Source: Helicoverpa zea (Eukaryota > Arthropoda > Insecta > Lepidoptera > Noctuidae). From it: a DNA stretch of 64,000 nt. The DNA lies in assembly GCF_022581195.2 (NCBI RefSeq), contig NC_061458.1:8370001-8434000 (forward strand). The letters run 5' to 3'. Positions 44,991 through 54,392 of the stretch are shown here, in pieces (position 1 is the first letter of the stretch; each line of letters begins with the position of its first letter). The notes beneath the pieces are model-generated. The model saw only the letters and a list, made by a program, of their open reading frames with translations, had not been told where the DNA came from and made no database searches. The position numbers were made by a program, and so were the translations under genes.

Positions 44991-47900
44991 TCACAAAATA
45001 CTCCAGGCGAACCTAAATCACTGTGCCGGTGCACAGGACTTGTTTCTGCAAACCATGGCAGAGTGGTCGATAGGCGTGGCCGTAGCTGCAGAACCATATT
45101 TTGTCTCTCCTCGCCCTAACTGGGTGGGTGACGTGGACTCGTCTGTAGCTATAATCGGCTCAGCGGATCCCAACTGCACTCCTCCTATACTCAAGGAAAG
45201 GGGCTCGGGATACGTTGCAGCTAAGTGGGGTGAGGTCATCATCTTCGGCGTATACTTTTCTCCGAATAGGACCCTTCCCGAGTTTGAAGACTTCCTTGAC
45301 AGACTTGGGGCCTCTGTTCTTCGGATGGCACCAAGCCAGGTTTTGATTATGGGGGACTTCAATGCGAAGTCTACTGCATGGGGCTCCTCCCGACCTGACA
45401 TACGAGGACGTGTTGTTGAAGAATGGGCGGCGGTAACTGGACTCGTTCTTTTGAATAGGGGGTCAGTTAACACGTGCGTGCGGTGGAACGGGGGCTCAAT
45501 AGTGGATCTCACTTTCGCTACGCCGGCTCTTTCCGCGCGCGTACTAGATTGGCGGGTTGTGCAGGATACTGAAACCTTATCCGACCACAGATACATTCGT
45601 CTGGATGTATCTGTGTCTTCATACAATGACGCTGCTGCTCGACATTCGAATGCCCAAAAGTTTCCACGATGGGCACAAAAGCAGCTTGATAGAGAATTAC
45701 TGGAAGAGGCCGCCATTGTTCAGGCGTGGCTATTGCCACCAACACGCTCAGAAGCGGCCGACGTCAACGTCGGGGCCCATCGTTTCCGGAGCGCCATGAC
45801 GGCGATCTGTGATGCGGCCATGCCTCGTGTGCGCCGGCGACCTTCTAAGAAGGAGGTCTACTGGTGGTCTCAGGAAATGGCGGGCCTCCGGCAGGCCTGT
45901 ATTCATGCGCGGAGGTGCTACTCTAGCGTCCGCAGGCGACGCCAGCGCAGCGACAGCCTTAACATCTTAGAGGCTGAGCTTTATGAGACGTATCAGGCTG
46001 CACGAGAAACTCTACGGGTGGCGATAATCCGGGCGAAAGACCAAAGCAGAAGCGAGATGCTGGATGGCCTTAACCGCGATCCCTGGGGACGCCCGTATCT
46101 CTCAGCAAGGAACAAACTTCGTGCTCAGGGCCCCCCACTTACGGAGGCCCTCGAACCTCAGTTCCTTAGCCAAGTAGTGGAAGCCCTATTTCCCAATCGG
46201 GCAGAACATGTACCTCCAGTTATGGCTCCGCCTGAGGAGGAACAGCACGATGAAGAGGAGATCCTGCCAATCACTGAGGCGGAGATGAATACTGTGATTT
46301 TGAAGGCGCGCTCCAAGAATAAAGCTCCCGGCCCGGATGGCGTACCCTCCAAGGTACTAGCCATGGCACTAAGCGATGCGATGAAGGATCAGCTGAAGGA
46401 ACTGTTCGACGCGTGTTTAACGTCGAGACAGTTCCCTGAGCCTTGGAAGGAAGGACGCTTAGTGCTTCTGCAAAAGCCGGGTCGGCCGCCAGATTCACCT
46501 TCGGCTTACAGACCCATTGTCCTGTTAGACGAAGCGGGTAAGATGCTGGAGGGGATTCTGGCCAGCCGCATAACTCGACACCTTAATACGACCGGCCCCA
46601 ACCTGTCGGATGCCCAGTATGGCTTTCGGGCCGAACGATCGACTGTGGATGCCATATTGCACCTGAAAGCAGAGGCGAGGGAAGCGGTCGCCGGAGGGAA
46701 CGTGCTGTTGGCGGTGTCACTGGACATCGCCAATGCATTTAACAGTCTGCCATTCAGCTGCATAGGTGAAGCGCTCCAATTCCACGGAGTGCCTACATAC
46801 CTGAGGCAGCTAGTGGCAGACTACCTGAGAGGACGGAGCGTCTGCTACCAGAGACGCGACGGGCGCATGGTACGGTGCTCTGTTACGTGCGGTGTTCCGC
46901 AGGGGTCAGTCCTGGGACCACTCCTGTGGAACATCGGATACGATTGGGCCCTGCGTGGCGGCTTTACCGCCGGGCAGGGTGCAATTTGCTATGCAGATGA
47001 CACCCTCGTTACCGCTCGGGGTGAGACTTTTGACGAAGCAGCTCAATCGGCAATCCAGTGCGTGTCCCTGGTCATCAGCCGTATTGAAGCGCTCGGACTG
47101 CGCGTTGCTCTGGAGAAGACGGAGGCCCTAGTATTTCATGGACCCCGGCGTCGTCCACCTGCCGGGGCCCACCTTGCCCTTGGGACTACAAGGGTAAGAG
47201 TTCAAACCAAGATGAAATACTTGGGCCTGGTAATAGATCGATTGTGGAACTTCCGCGAGCACTTCTTGCAGCTTCAGCCAAAGCTAATCAATGCTGCGTC
47301 CTCCCTTGGTCGATTGTTGCCGAACTCGGGCGGACCAAGCGCGATATGTCGGCGGCTATACACGGGGGTGGTTAGGTCGATGGCGCTCTATGGAGCACCG
47401 GTGTGGGCAGATTCTTTGAGGAGCCCCTCAAATAGGGCTTTACTGCGTAAGCCACAGAGGATCACGGCGAACAGGGTCATCCGTGGATATAAGACCGTTT
47501 CTGCGGAGGCCGCATGCGCCCTGGCTGGAACCCCCCCGTGGGATCTAGAGGCACAAGTGCTCGCGGAGATTTATTCCCGGAGAGCTAATGCTCGCTCGAG
47601 CGGCGACCGTCCTCCGCCCGAGCTTGTGAGAAGATGGCGCGAGCAGGCGCAGGAGGATGTCCTGTCCCAGTGGAAGGATAGACTGGCGGCGCCTACTGCT
47701 GGTCATTGGACTGCGGCGGCAATAGGGCCAATTCTCGAAGAGTGGGTGGGAAGAAGGCACGGAGTGCTGTCCTTCCGTATCACCCAAATTTTGACCAACC
47801 ATGGTTGCTTCGGCTACTACCTGCATAAGGTGGCTAGACGGGAACCTACCCCCGTGTGCCACCAGTGCGGTAGTAGCCCAGATACAGCGCAGCACACCAT

Positions 47901-48159
47901 TGAGCTGTGTCCCGCCTGGGACGAGCAGCGCAATGCGTTGGCGGCAAATACCGGACAGGACTTCTCGCTGCCGAATTTGGTGAGGGTGATGATCGGCAGC
48001 GAGGCCGGCTGGATAGCCATAGATACCTTCTGCGAACAAGTAATATCGCAGAAGGAGGCGGCGGAGCGGGTCCGTGAGGCAGACGCTCATGCGGACCCAA
48101 TTCGTCGCCGGAGGGTGGGCAGGCGTCGGACGCGTTACGCCGCCCAGATGCCGCCCTAG
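44974..48159 (+). CDS. R1-clade LINE ORF2: APE-type endonuclease, reverse transcriptase, CCHC
   Basis: ORF2 nicks the target and copies the LINE RNA onto it. It has 1061 residues from ATG at 44974. Endonuclease (about 1-225): QANLN, EPY, GVYFSPN, GDFNAKSTAWG near 125, SIVDLTF, LSDHR. RT (about 450-760): GPDGVPSKVLA, RPIVLLDEAGKMLE, QYGFRAERSTVDAI, VSLDIANAFNSLPF, GVPQGSVLGPLLWN, CYADD near 672 with both catalytic aspartates, and YLGLVID. The C-terminus has CHQCGSSPDTAQHTIELC near 960, the CX2CX8HX4C finger typical of the R1 clade. No RNase H is seen. All key residues checked are present. The +1 frame relative to ORF1 and the overlap suggest reinitiation after ORF1. Confidence 0.9.
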   Translation: MDQVRNHKILQANLNHCAGAQDLFLQTMAEWSIGVAVAAEPYFVSPRPNWVGDVDSSVAIIGSADPNCTPPILKERGSGYVAAKWGEVIIFGVYFSPNRTLPEFEDFLDRLGASVLRMAPSQVLIMGDFNAKSTAWGSSRPDIRGRVVEEWAAVTGLVLLNRGSVNTCVRWNGGSIVDLTFATPALSARVLDWRVVQDTETLSDHRYIRLDVSVSSYNDAAARHSNAQKFPRWAQKQLDRELLEEAAIVQAWLLPPTRSEAADVNVGAHRFRSAMTAICDAAMPRVRRRPSKKEVYWWSQEMAGLRQACIHARRCYSSVRRRRQRSDSLNILEAELYETYQAARETLRVAIIRAKDQSRSEMLDGLNRDPWGRPYLSARNKLRAQGPPLTEALEPQFLSQVVEALFPNRAEHVPPVMAPPEEEQHDEEEILPITEAEMNTVILKARSKNKAPGPDGVPSKVLAMALSDAMKDQLKELFDACLTSRQFPEPWKEGRLVLLQKPGRPPDSPSAYRPIVLLDEAGKMLEGILASRITRHLNTTGPNLSDAQYGFRAERSTVDAILHLKAEAREAVAGGNVLLAVSLDIANAFNSLPFSCIGEALQFHGVPTYLRQLVADYLRGRSVCYQRRDGRMVRCSVTCGVPQGSVLGPLLWNIGYDWALRGGFTAGQGAICYADDTLVTARGETFDEAAQSAIQCVSLVISRIEALGLRVALEKTEALVFHGPRRRPPAGAHLALGTTRVRVQTKMKYLGLVIDRLWNFREHFLQLQPKLINAASSLGRLLPNSGGPSAICRRLYTGVVRSMALYGAPVWADSLRSPSNRALLRKPQRITANRVIRGYKTVSAEAACALAGTPPWDLEAQVLAEIYSRRANARSSGDRPPPELVRRWREQAQEDVLSQWKDRLAAPTAGHWTAAAIGPILEEWVGRRHGVLSFRITQILTNHGCFGYYLHKVARREPTPVCHQCGSSPDTAQHTIELCPAWDEQRNALAANTGQDFSLPNLVRVMIGSEAGWIAIDTFCEQVISQKEAAERVREADAHADPIRRRRVGRRRTRYAAQMPP

Positions 48160-48328
48160 CAGCAGCCAGTGGGTAGCAGACCGGGGAACTCCTGCTACCT
48201 GCATTGCACGAGCTGCTGCTGAGATGGATCGCCAGTAGATGGAGGCGACCAGCCACTGCCGAGAGGTCACGAAAGTCGTCTTTGGTCCTCGTGGCCCCTC
48301 TCTAAAAGGCAGAAGACGGCACAAACGC

Positions 48329-48365
48329 TGAGGTTTTTAGTGGGTGCAAGCCCCACATAACCTCA
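48329..48365 (+). ncRNA. Nested hairpin in the LINE 3' UTR
   Basis: Outer stem TGAGGTT (48329-48335) with AACCTCA (48359-48365), inner stem GTGGG (48340-48344) with CCCAC (48352-48356), on the element's RNA strand. 3' UTR structures are recognised by the RT in some R1/R2-type elements; this role is inferred. Confidence 0.5.
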
Positions 48366-48417
48366 CCGTCTCCCCGGGCGGTGTGTGTATGCGTCAGGCA
48401 TTTTCCTCAGCTGAAAC

Positions 48418-48440
48418 AAAAAAAAAAAAAAAAAAAAAAA
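48418..48440 (+). other. Poly(A) tail of the R1-clade LINE
   Basis: An uninterrupted run of 23 A directly before the right target duplication marks the 3' end of the insertion. Confidence 0.9.
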
Positions 48441-48737
48441 GGTCATGCTGGTGCGGCTGCTGCTTCTGCAGAGACCACCAAGCGGCGCAAGTATAGTAAC
48501 CTTATTGGGAACTATACTTTTGAGCCATTTGGGGTCGAAACGCTCGGACCATGGGGCCCGAGTACGCGGTTACTTTATAAGGACATCGCGAAAAGGCTTG
48601 TCGACGCTTCGCGTGACCAGAGGGCTGGCTTATTCTTCGGACAAAGAATTAGCATTGCCATTCAACGTGGCAATGCAGCCAGTCTTCTGGGCACGTTTCC
48701 GGAGGACAGTGATGCGGAGGAATACTTCGACGCCTGA
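48441..48737 (+). pseudogene. CCHC/PD-D LINE polyprotein, part 2 (downstream of the inner insertion)
   Basis: It starts with the duplicated target GGTCATGCTGGTG and continues in the same frame as part 1: KRRKYSNLIGNYTFEPFGVE, LGPWGPS, RLVDASRDQRAGLFFGQR, SIAIQRGNAASLLGTFP and an acidic end before TGA at 48735. No stop or frameshift was seen, so this coding end was intact when interrupted. Confidence 0.75.
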
Positions 48738-48891
48738 TCGATGCTCTTTTATATTTTATGTTTATATATATTTTGTATATAGTATTTTATTTTTAGTTTT
48801 GTTTAAAGATAAGTAGTTTAAGTTTGTATATATGTATAGTGTGTACATTGTAGAAATAGATAATAAAAATAAACCACAACTCTTTTAAATC

Positions 48892-51416
48892 GCTAAAGCT
48901 GTTTAGTTTCCTCAAATTAAGACTTATGCAGTTCCTTCTAAACTGGTTAAAGGAAAATAAGTCTAAGTAATTTGTATAGGGTGTTGGAAACCCATTACTT
49001 TTGTTCAGCCAAAAAGAAAAGTGGGTACCATTAAAAACTTTTAAAAGTATTTCTTTTTAGGGACTTATAGCTACTGCCTACCTACATGGGTATAAAATTT
49101 TTCACCACATTCGTCTGGTGTAAATCTATCTATTCGAACTAGAAACGTTAAGCTTCAAGATTAAGTGAGTGTTCGTGATGAAAAAAGCTACTTTCTATTC
49201 GTATAAAAGAAAATGATACGCGGTATAAATTCTTATTAAAACATTTTCAATGAACAGAAAGTGACGCAGGCTGAGAATAGTTGTAGACCACATTGTAGGC
49301 ACAGGGTTGTCCTGAAAACTTGAACACGTTAGCTTATTATATTAACCCACATTTGTATTTTAAGGTTTATAACAGATGTCCCTTTTCTTCAAATAAAAAT
49401 ACTGTCAGCTCATAAATTAATCAAAAATACTTATGAATACACTGCCTATATATCTATAGCGTCTTCGGTTTTAGACGACCAAGGTGCAATGTTTCTCACA
49501 TCTGTTAAAAGTATCACTTCGCGTTATCAATCAACGAGCAACGCAGTTTATTTTGCCCATTACAGGTCATAGTATTAGCAACGTAAAATTAAATTAATAA
49601 CCCAGCCATAATAATCATAAAGCTACTCATTCGAAATAATTAAATATTATCACTACGGTGTCAATTATTCAATTTGCGTTTCGTGTTGAACATGTCAAAT
49701 ATTCGATAATAATCAGGGATGAATAAAATTACATTGTGCCGAAATAATTACAGGGAACCCGGTGAAAGGGATTTAATAATTATTTCGTGTCCTACCTAAA
49801 CAAGGAAATGCGATAAAGCAAACATAACGAGGTAGGGCTATTGAAATACTTTGACAAAAAAGCCAGCACGCGACCAAAAATATCAACATTTTTAGGCACG
49901 TTAAAATTGTTAGGCAAAAAATTAGGCAAGGGTCAACACAGCAAAATTGTTGCTGCATCAGTATTAATTACAATGGTATGGCTTCATCATACAAATAAGG
50001 TAAAAAAAAAAGGATTTTTTTTATACGGAAGTACACTCGTGTGGTATATTTTTCACACCTTCGTGAACCTATATGACACCTGACCCACCAAATTATTGTA
50101 CAGCAAATTGTCTTCTTCAATATTTAGATACTAAAATTTAATATGTTTACAAATCTATTTTAACCCAATTTCACAAATGTCTGCTTCACCACCTTACGGC
50201 GATTGATCCCCAAGGTACACTTAATGACGTATAACTGAACTAATAATACAAATCAGTAGGTCGGTCTGTCAACTTGAAACAAACCACTGACCTAATTTTG
50301 ATGAAAGACACACATGCAAGCATTTGAAACAAGGGCCTGAGAAGGACATGTCCGTTATTATATTTTATCCATGTTACAACGAAACAGCTTATTTAAATAA
50401 TCTTATCATCTTTTACAGTAGCATTCAGAACATGTAGCTCTCAACAGGATTAACTTGCTCATAGCGGGATTTTCTTATAATCAGAAGCTTGGCAACCAGA
50501 AAGTAGGTTTTTTCACTGAATTCAGACATCCTCGCATCGCTTTCCACAAGTTTTGGCACGTTTCATCCAATAGGGAAAAACTAGTTTCGCAACAGACTCT
50601 AACAAATTAACTTCTTTTTTATGTAATTAGACACTTATCCGCTTTGGGTATGCTAACTTTACTATCCCTAATTTGGCCACTTAATCCATTAAACGTGTTC
50701 AAGTTTTATACGGGATATACTTTTATGCTGCTAAACAATATCGAGATCTCCATAACATTAAACGTAAATATACTTCAATCATCACCCCATTACGTAGAAG
50801 CTTCAACAACATCTCTACACAAACAAAACACGCTCAAACTAAAACACCGTAGGTAAATTGAGCAGCGCAAAATCAAATTCCCCCTAAATGGCTAACTAAC
50901 GTAGTTCTAAAAACATCGGAGCGCAGCCCTAACACAGCGCAGTTTTGAAGCGCAGCCAGCGGAAACAGGACGTGGTAGTGACGTTTGCCTGACTACACAA
51001 TACTGGCTCCCCGTGAAACAACTACAGGCACTACAATAGCTGCACATCTTTAAAGTGTCGCTATTCATGTTATGTGACGGGCTTCGTGATGTTCTAGCGG
51101 TTCGCGGTATTCTAAAGGGTGGAAGGGTTTTTTATTTACTTACTTATTTGTAGTCGATTGACGCAATGGAAGCTTGAAAATATTGTCAAAGCGGGATATA
51201 CTTGGGAAAAATACTTTAAGTATAGATTCTTCAATTATTTCAGTGCCTAAATAAAATGTTTAATTTCAGTTTAGTTGTGTTGATAATGATATTTATTTAG
51301 ACCACAATAATTAAGTCCTACCCACGCGTAATGGCAACACGAGATTACACGGATCCCATATATATACACGTAAATAAATACTTTGTGTAAAAGTAGTGTC
51401 GTTATTTGGGTTCAGG
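48892..51416. other. AT-rich sequence, nothing recognised
   Basis: No supportable gene or repeat end was found; frames of 60-80 codons (49773-50083, 50644-50856) have no motifs. Confidence 0.45.
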
Positions 51417-51432
51417 TGTTTATACCCTTATC

Positions 51433-51842
51433 CTTGTTTATCTCTTTTATCTCTTTGTTTATCTCTTTGTTTTGGCCTAGTGGGTAAAGGACCAACCTCA
51501 AGTACGAGGGCGCGGGTTCGATCCCAGGTCAGGCAAGTACCAATGCAACTTTTCTAAGTTTGTATGTACTTTCTAAGTATATCTTAGACACCATTGGCTG
51601 TGTTTCGGATGGCACGTTAAACTGTAGGTCCCGGCTGTCATTGAACATCCTTGGCAGTCGTTACGGGTAGTCAGAAGCCAGTAAGTCTGACACCAGTCTA
51701 ACCAAGGGGTATCGGGTTGCCCGGGATACTGGGTTGAGGAGGTCAGATAGGCAGTCGCTTCTTGTAAAGCACTGGTACTCAGCTGAATCCGGTTAGACTG
51801 GAAGCCGACCCCAACATGATTGGGAAAAGGCTCGGAGGATGA
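51433..51842 (+). mobile_element. tRNA-derived SINE family A with 16-bp target duplication
   Basis: The body matches the copy at 12029. The target duplication TGTTTATACCCTTATC lies at 51417-51432 and 51843-51858. Between the left duplication and the SINE A box are 38 bases of TTTATCTCT-type repeat not present in the other copy. The A box starts at 51472 (TTGGCCTAGTGGG) and the B box GGGTTCGATCCCA is at 51513-51525. Confidence 0.85.
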
Positions 51843-51858
51843 TGTTTATACCCTTATC

Positions 51859-53112
51859 GTGTGCCTACGTCTCCCGAGAATTCAAAATTTGACGGATCGT
51901 TTTCCTCTTACGAAAATAATTCAGAAAATCTGCTAAATTCTGTGTAAAAAGACTCAGAAACCACAAAATTAAATTCAAATATTTAAGTGCCAGGAACCAT
52001 GTTCAAATGAAAATTTGTGTGAAAATTACGAATGGGATGTTACTATAGGTCAAAGTTCGAATGAATCAAAATAAGTGATAAAATATTTGATCGCCAAGTT
52101 GATTGTTTGAATAACTTATTTATCAGCTTAGTTGCTTAAATGCCCTGAATTAGATCTGGGATATAAACTTGGGCAAAGATCGCAAGAGGCAACCTAACTT
52201 TTCAATTTAGATAATTGGAAATCAACTTCGCACTTTACTATCGTGTTTGTCGTTCTCCGGGGTTAGATAGAATATGGTTTTATTTCTTAATTTTATCTGA
52301 CACTTATTTTAGGTTTCATTTACAACTCTGGCCCATTTATTTGCCAATAGTGCCAGGATTCTCCCTATTTTTGGTTCTATCTAACATGCCGTCTAAGTTT
52401 ATGCCAATATCTTATCGAATCATACATAAATATTACATATTCCATGTATAGTAAACAGACGAAAGTGAATTACAATTCCTCTAACACAAAACTTGAATCC
52501 TTTTTCTAAACAGAAAAACAACGTAAGCCGACAACATTAAAGATATATGGTTTCCTTTAGAAACTAAGTTACGGTAAAGCCTTAGGAGAGGAGACGATAA
52601 ACTATTTTGTTTTGACAACAAACCCGTATTTCATAGACAGCTGAAGTCCAGATATTTACATAAGTATTCACGCGTGGTTTAGTAACAATGTGGGCGAGGC
52701 TAAGCCCCATATTTCCAGCTCTTTCCTTTCTCTGAAGCGAAGGTGGTCCAACTTCGAAATGCGCGGTTCGTTTGTTTTTTTTCTCGAAGGAGTGTTTACC
52801 GAAAGCACGCATTGCAAACGAATACTATTAAATAGGTATCAATTTTATACCAGCTGAAATCGCAGTTCAATAGAAAAACTCAGCGGTTTTCAGACTTAAT
52901 AGTCTTTCTTTGGTTTTATTTGAAATCCACAAAATGAGCATGACTTATAAATTAATTCGTTTCTGTCGTTTGCAGGAGCGTTTTTCTAGAAATTACGAGT
53001 TTGATATCCAATATGGAATTTCTGAAGATTGTTTTCTACGAAATTTTTGAGTTTTCTGATCATTCAAAAACAATTTCTAGTAATAAAGTGGTAACGACAT
53101 TGAATTCTCTTT
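51859..53112. other. Sequence without recognised features
   Basis: Only short chance frames; no repeat boundary. Confidence 0.45.
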
Positions 53113-53131
53113 AATACGATTTATTTAAGTA

Positions 53132-53560
53132 CTAGCTGTTGCCCGCAACTTCGTCTGCGTGGGCAATATAGAATCGTCAAAATACTACTTATCCCGTAGG
53201 TGCATTCTTTCACGTGACAGTATAATTAGGATTAGCACTGTGCAGTCGCATAGATTCATTGATCAAGGTTGTGTTGTGGATGTGACCATTTATCTAAACA
53301 AAAGAAGTAAAGTTTGTGACGTTGTTCAGCCAATTTGGAAAATTATTACGTATGGTGCGTAAGTAATTTTCACAGGAAACAGCTATAATCTATGTCTACA
53401 TGCTTTGAGTCTGACAAAGCTGTCATTTGTACATTTTCTGCAGCTGTTGCGACTAATCAGAAGCCAGAAAGTCTGTCAGTCTTACCATGGATATCGTCTT
53501 GTGTAGTTGACTGGATTGTAGATAGGTAGTCGCTCCAAGGAAAATATTGGTACTCAAACA
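53132..53560 (-). mobile_element. Truncated older-type Helitron with flanking 19-bp direct repeat
   Basis: It starts A|CTAGCTGTTGCCCGCAACTT (the 3' end, minus strand) and matches the older Helitron at 20171 and 23914-24180. It stops after GGTACTCAAACA, far short of the TC 5' terminus. AATACGATTTATTTAAGTA occurs at 53113-53131 and again at 53560-53578, followed there by T. It also provides the uninterrupted version of the site where Helitron copy 2 inserted. Confidence 0.8.
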
Positions 53561-53579
53561 ATACGATTTATTTAAGTAT

Positions 53580-54299
53580 AGTCATTTACTAGAAAAATAT
53601 TGACGCCTCTTTTACTGATACGCATAGGTCAGCAACTAGTAAGTAATTGCTATCAAGATATTGAAACTCCGTCGTTACTACGCAAAGTTCAAAAACTTTG
53701 GCGATTCAGTGATAAGGGCGGTATCACATCGTATGCTGTAAATTAAGGTAGGCTACACAACATAGGCATAGAATACGTTCTGTAACAATCATAATAGCAC
53801 AAAACTAATAATAACCAAACCAAAACCCAAATAAATATTGATAGGTATTTTTTTTAACTGACGGGTAATGTAAACTTTTCCAAGAAGTTTTGAACCTTAT
53901 AGATAAGAATTAATTACTTAAAACATTTCTAGTTTTTCAAAATGAGGGTCATCGAATATGACTCTGGCTACATATCCGTACCGCCAGCGCTTAGCATACG
54001 CTTTCACAGTACCAAATCATTAAGTCTGACGCTTGAACTATCTAAGAGCACCAAGAACATGTTGTTATAACATCGTAGTGGAATACTGTTAGCACTTATG
54101 TATGTAGTTGCCAGTAATAATATGCATTTACTAAGCTTTGTGCCTACGTATACATACATAGTTTGACCAAAGATGCTTCTCAGTTCTGCGTAGAATAAAC
54201 CCTGGATTGGACTCAAGAATATAAGACCTCACGAATCAACGAAATCACATCACATTCACAAAAATACATCTAGTAATTCGGTCTTAATTTTGTAATGGT
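53580..54299. other. Sequence without recognised features
   Basis: No gene or repeat boundary was recognised. Confidence 0.45.
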
Positions 54300-54392
54300 C
54301 ATTATCATCATCATCTCAGCCATAGGACGTCCACTGCTGAACATATGCCACCCCCTTAGATCTCCACAGATACCTGTGCATTGGTATTATAA
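54300..54392 (-). mobile_element. RTE-type LINE 3'-end fragment with (ATG)n tail
   Basis: The minus strand reads through TGCATAGGTATCT-like text into GGTGGCATATGTTCAGCAGT, GGACGTCCTATGGCTGAGAT and GATGATGATAATG. This is the last coding part and microsatellite tail I know as frequent RTE-type 3' ends in moths. Only about 90 bp remain. Confidence 0.6.

Larger units (their letters stand above)
42136..48440 (+). mobile_element. Full-length R1-clade LINE (about 6.3 kb), apparently intact
   Basis: The target duplication GGTCATGCTGGTG is at 42123-42135 and 48441-48453. The element has four 20-bp 5' repeats, a 5' UTR of about 0.7 kb, ORF1, ORF2, a 3' UTR of 281 bp with a nested hairpin, and a poly(A) run at 48418-48440. 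R1-clade assignment rests on ORF2 starting with LQANLNHCAGAQD, the C-terminal CCHC finger, and ORF1 with three CCHC knuckles. The longest frames are uninterrupted, so it may be recent or active. Many R1-clade members are target specific; whether this one is cannot be told from one copy. Confidence 0.88.
41930..48881 (+). mobile_element. 5'-truncated CCHC/PD-D LINE copy, split by an R1-clade LINE
   Basis: The two halves (41930-42135 and 48441-48881) rejoin in the same reading frame and share the 13-bp duplication made by the inner insertion. The outer copy itself appears flanked by CTTTTAAATC at 41920-41929 and 48882-48891. Its 3' UTR ends ATAATAAAAATAAACC before the flank. Truncation at 41930 removed the RT and most of the CCHC finger. 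Confidence 0.8.

Noticed and set aside
43084..48324. Many minus-strand and alternative-frame ORFs up to 259 codons
   Set aside because: Shadows of ORF1 and ORF2 in a GC-rich coding region; none has family motifs.
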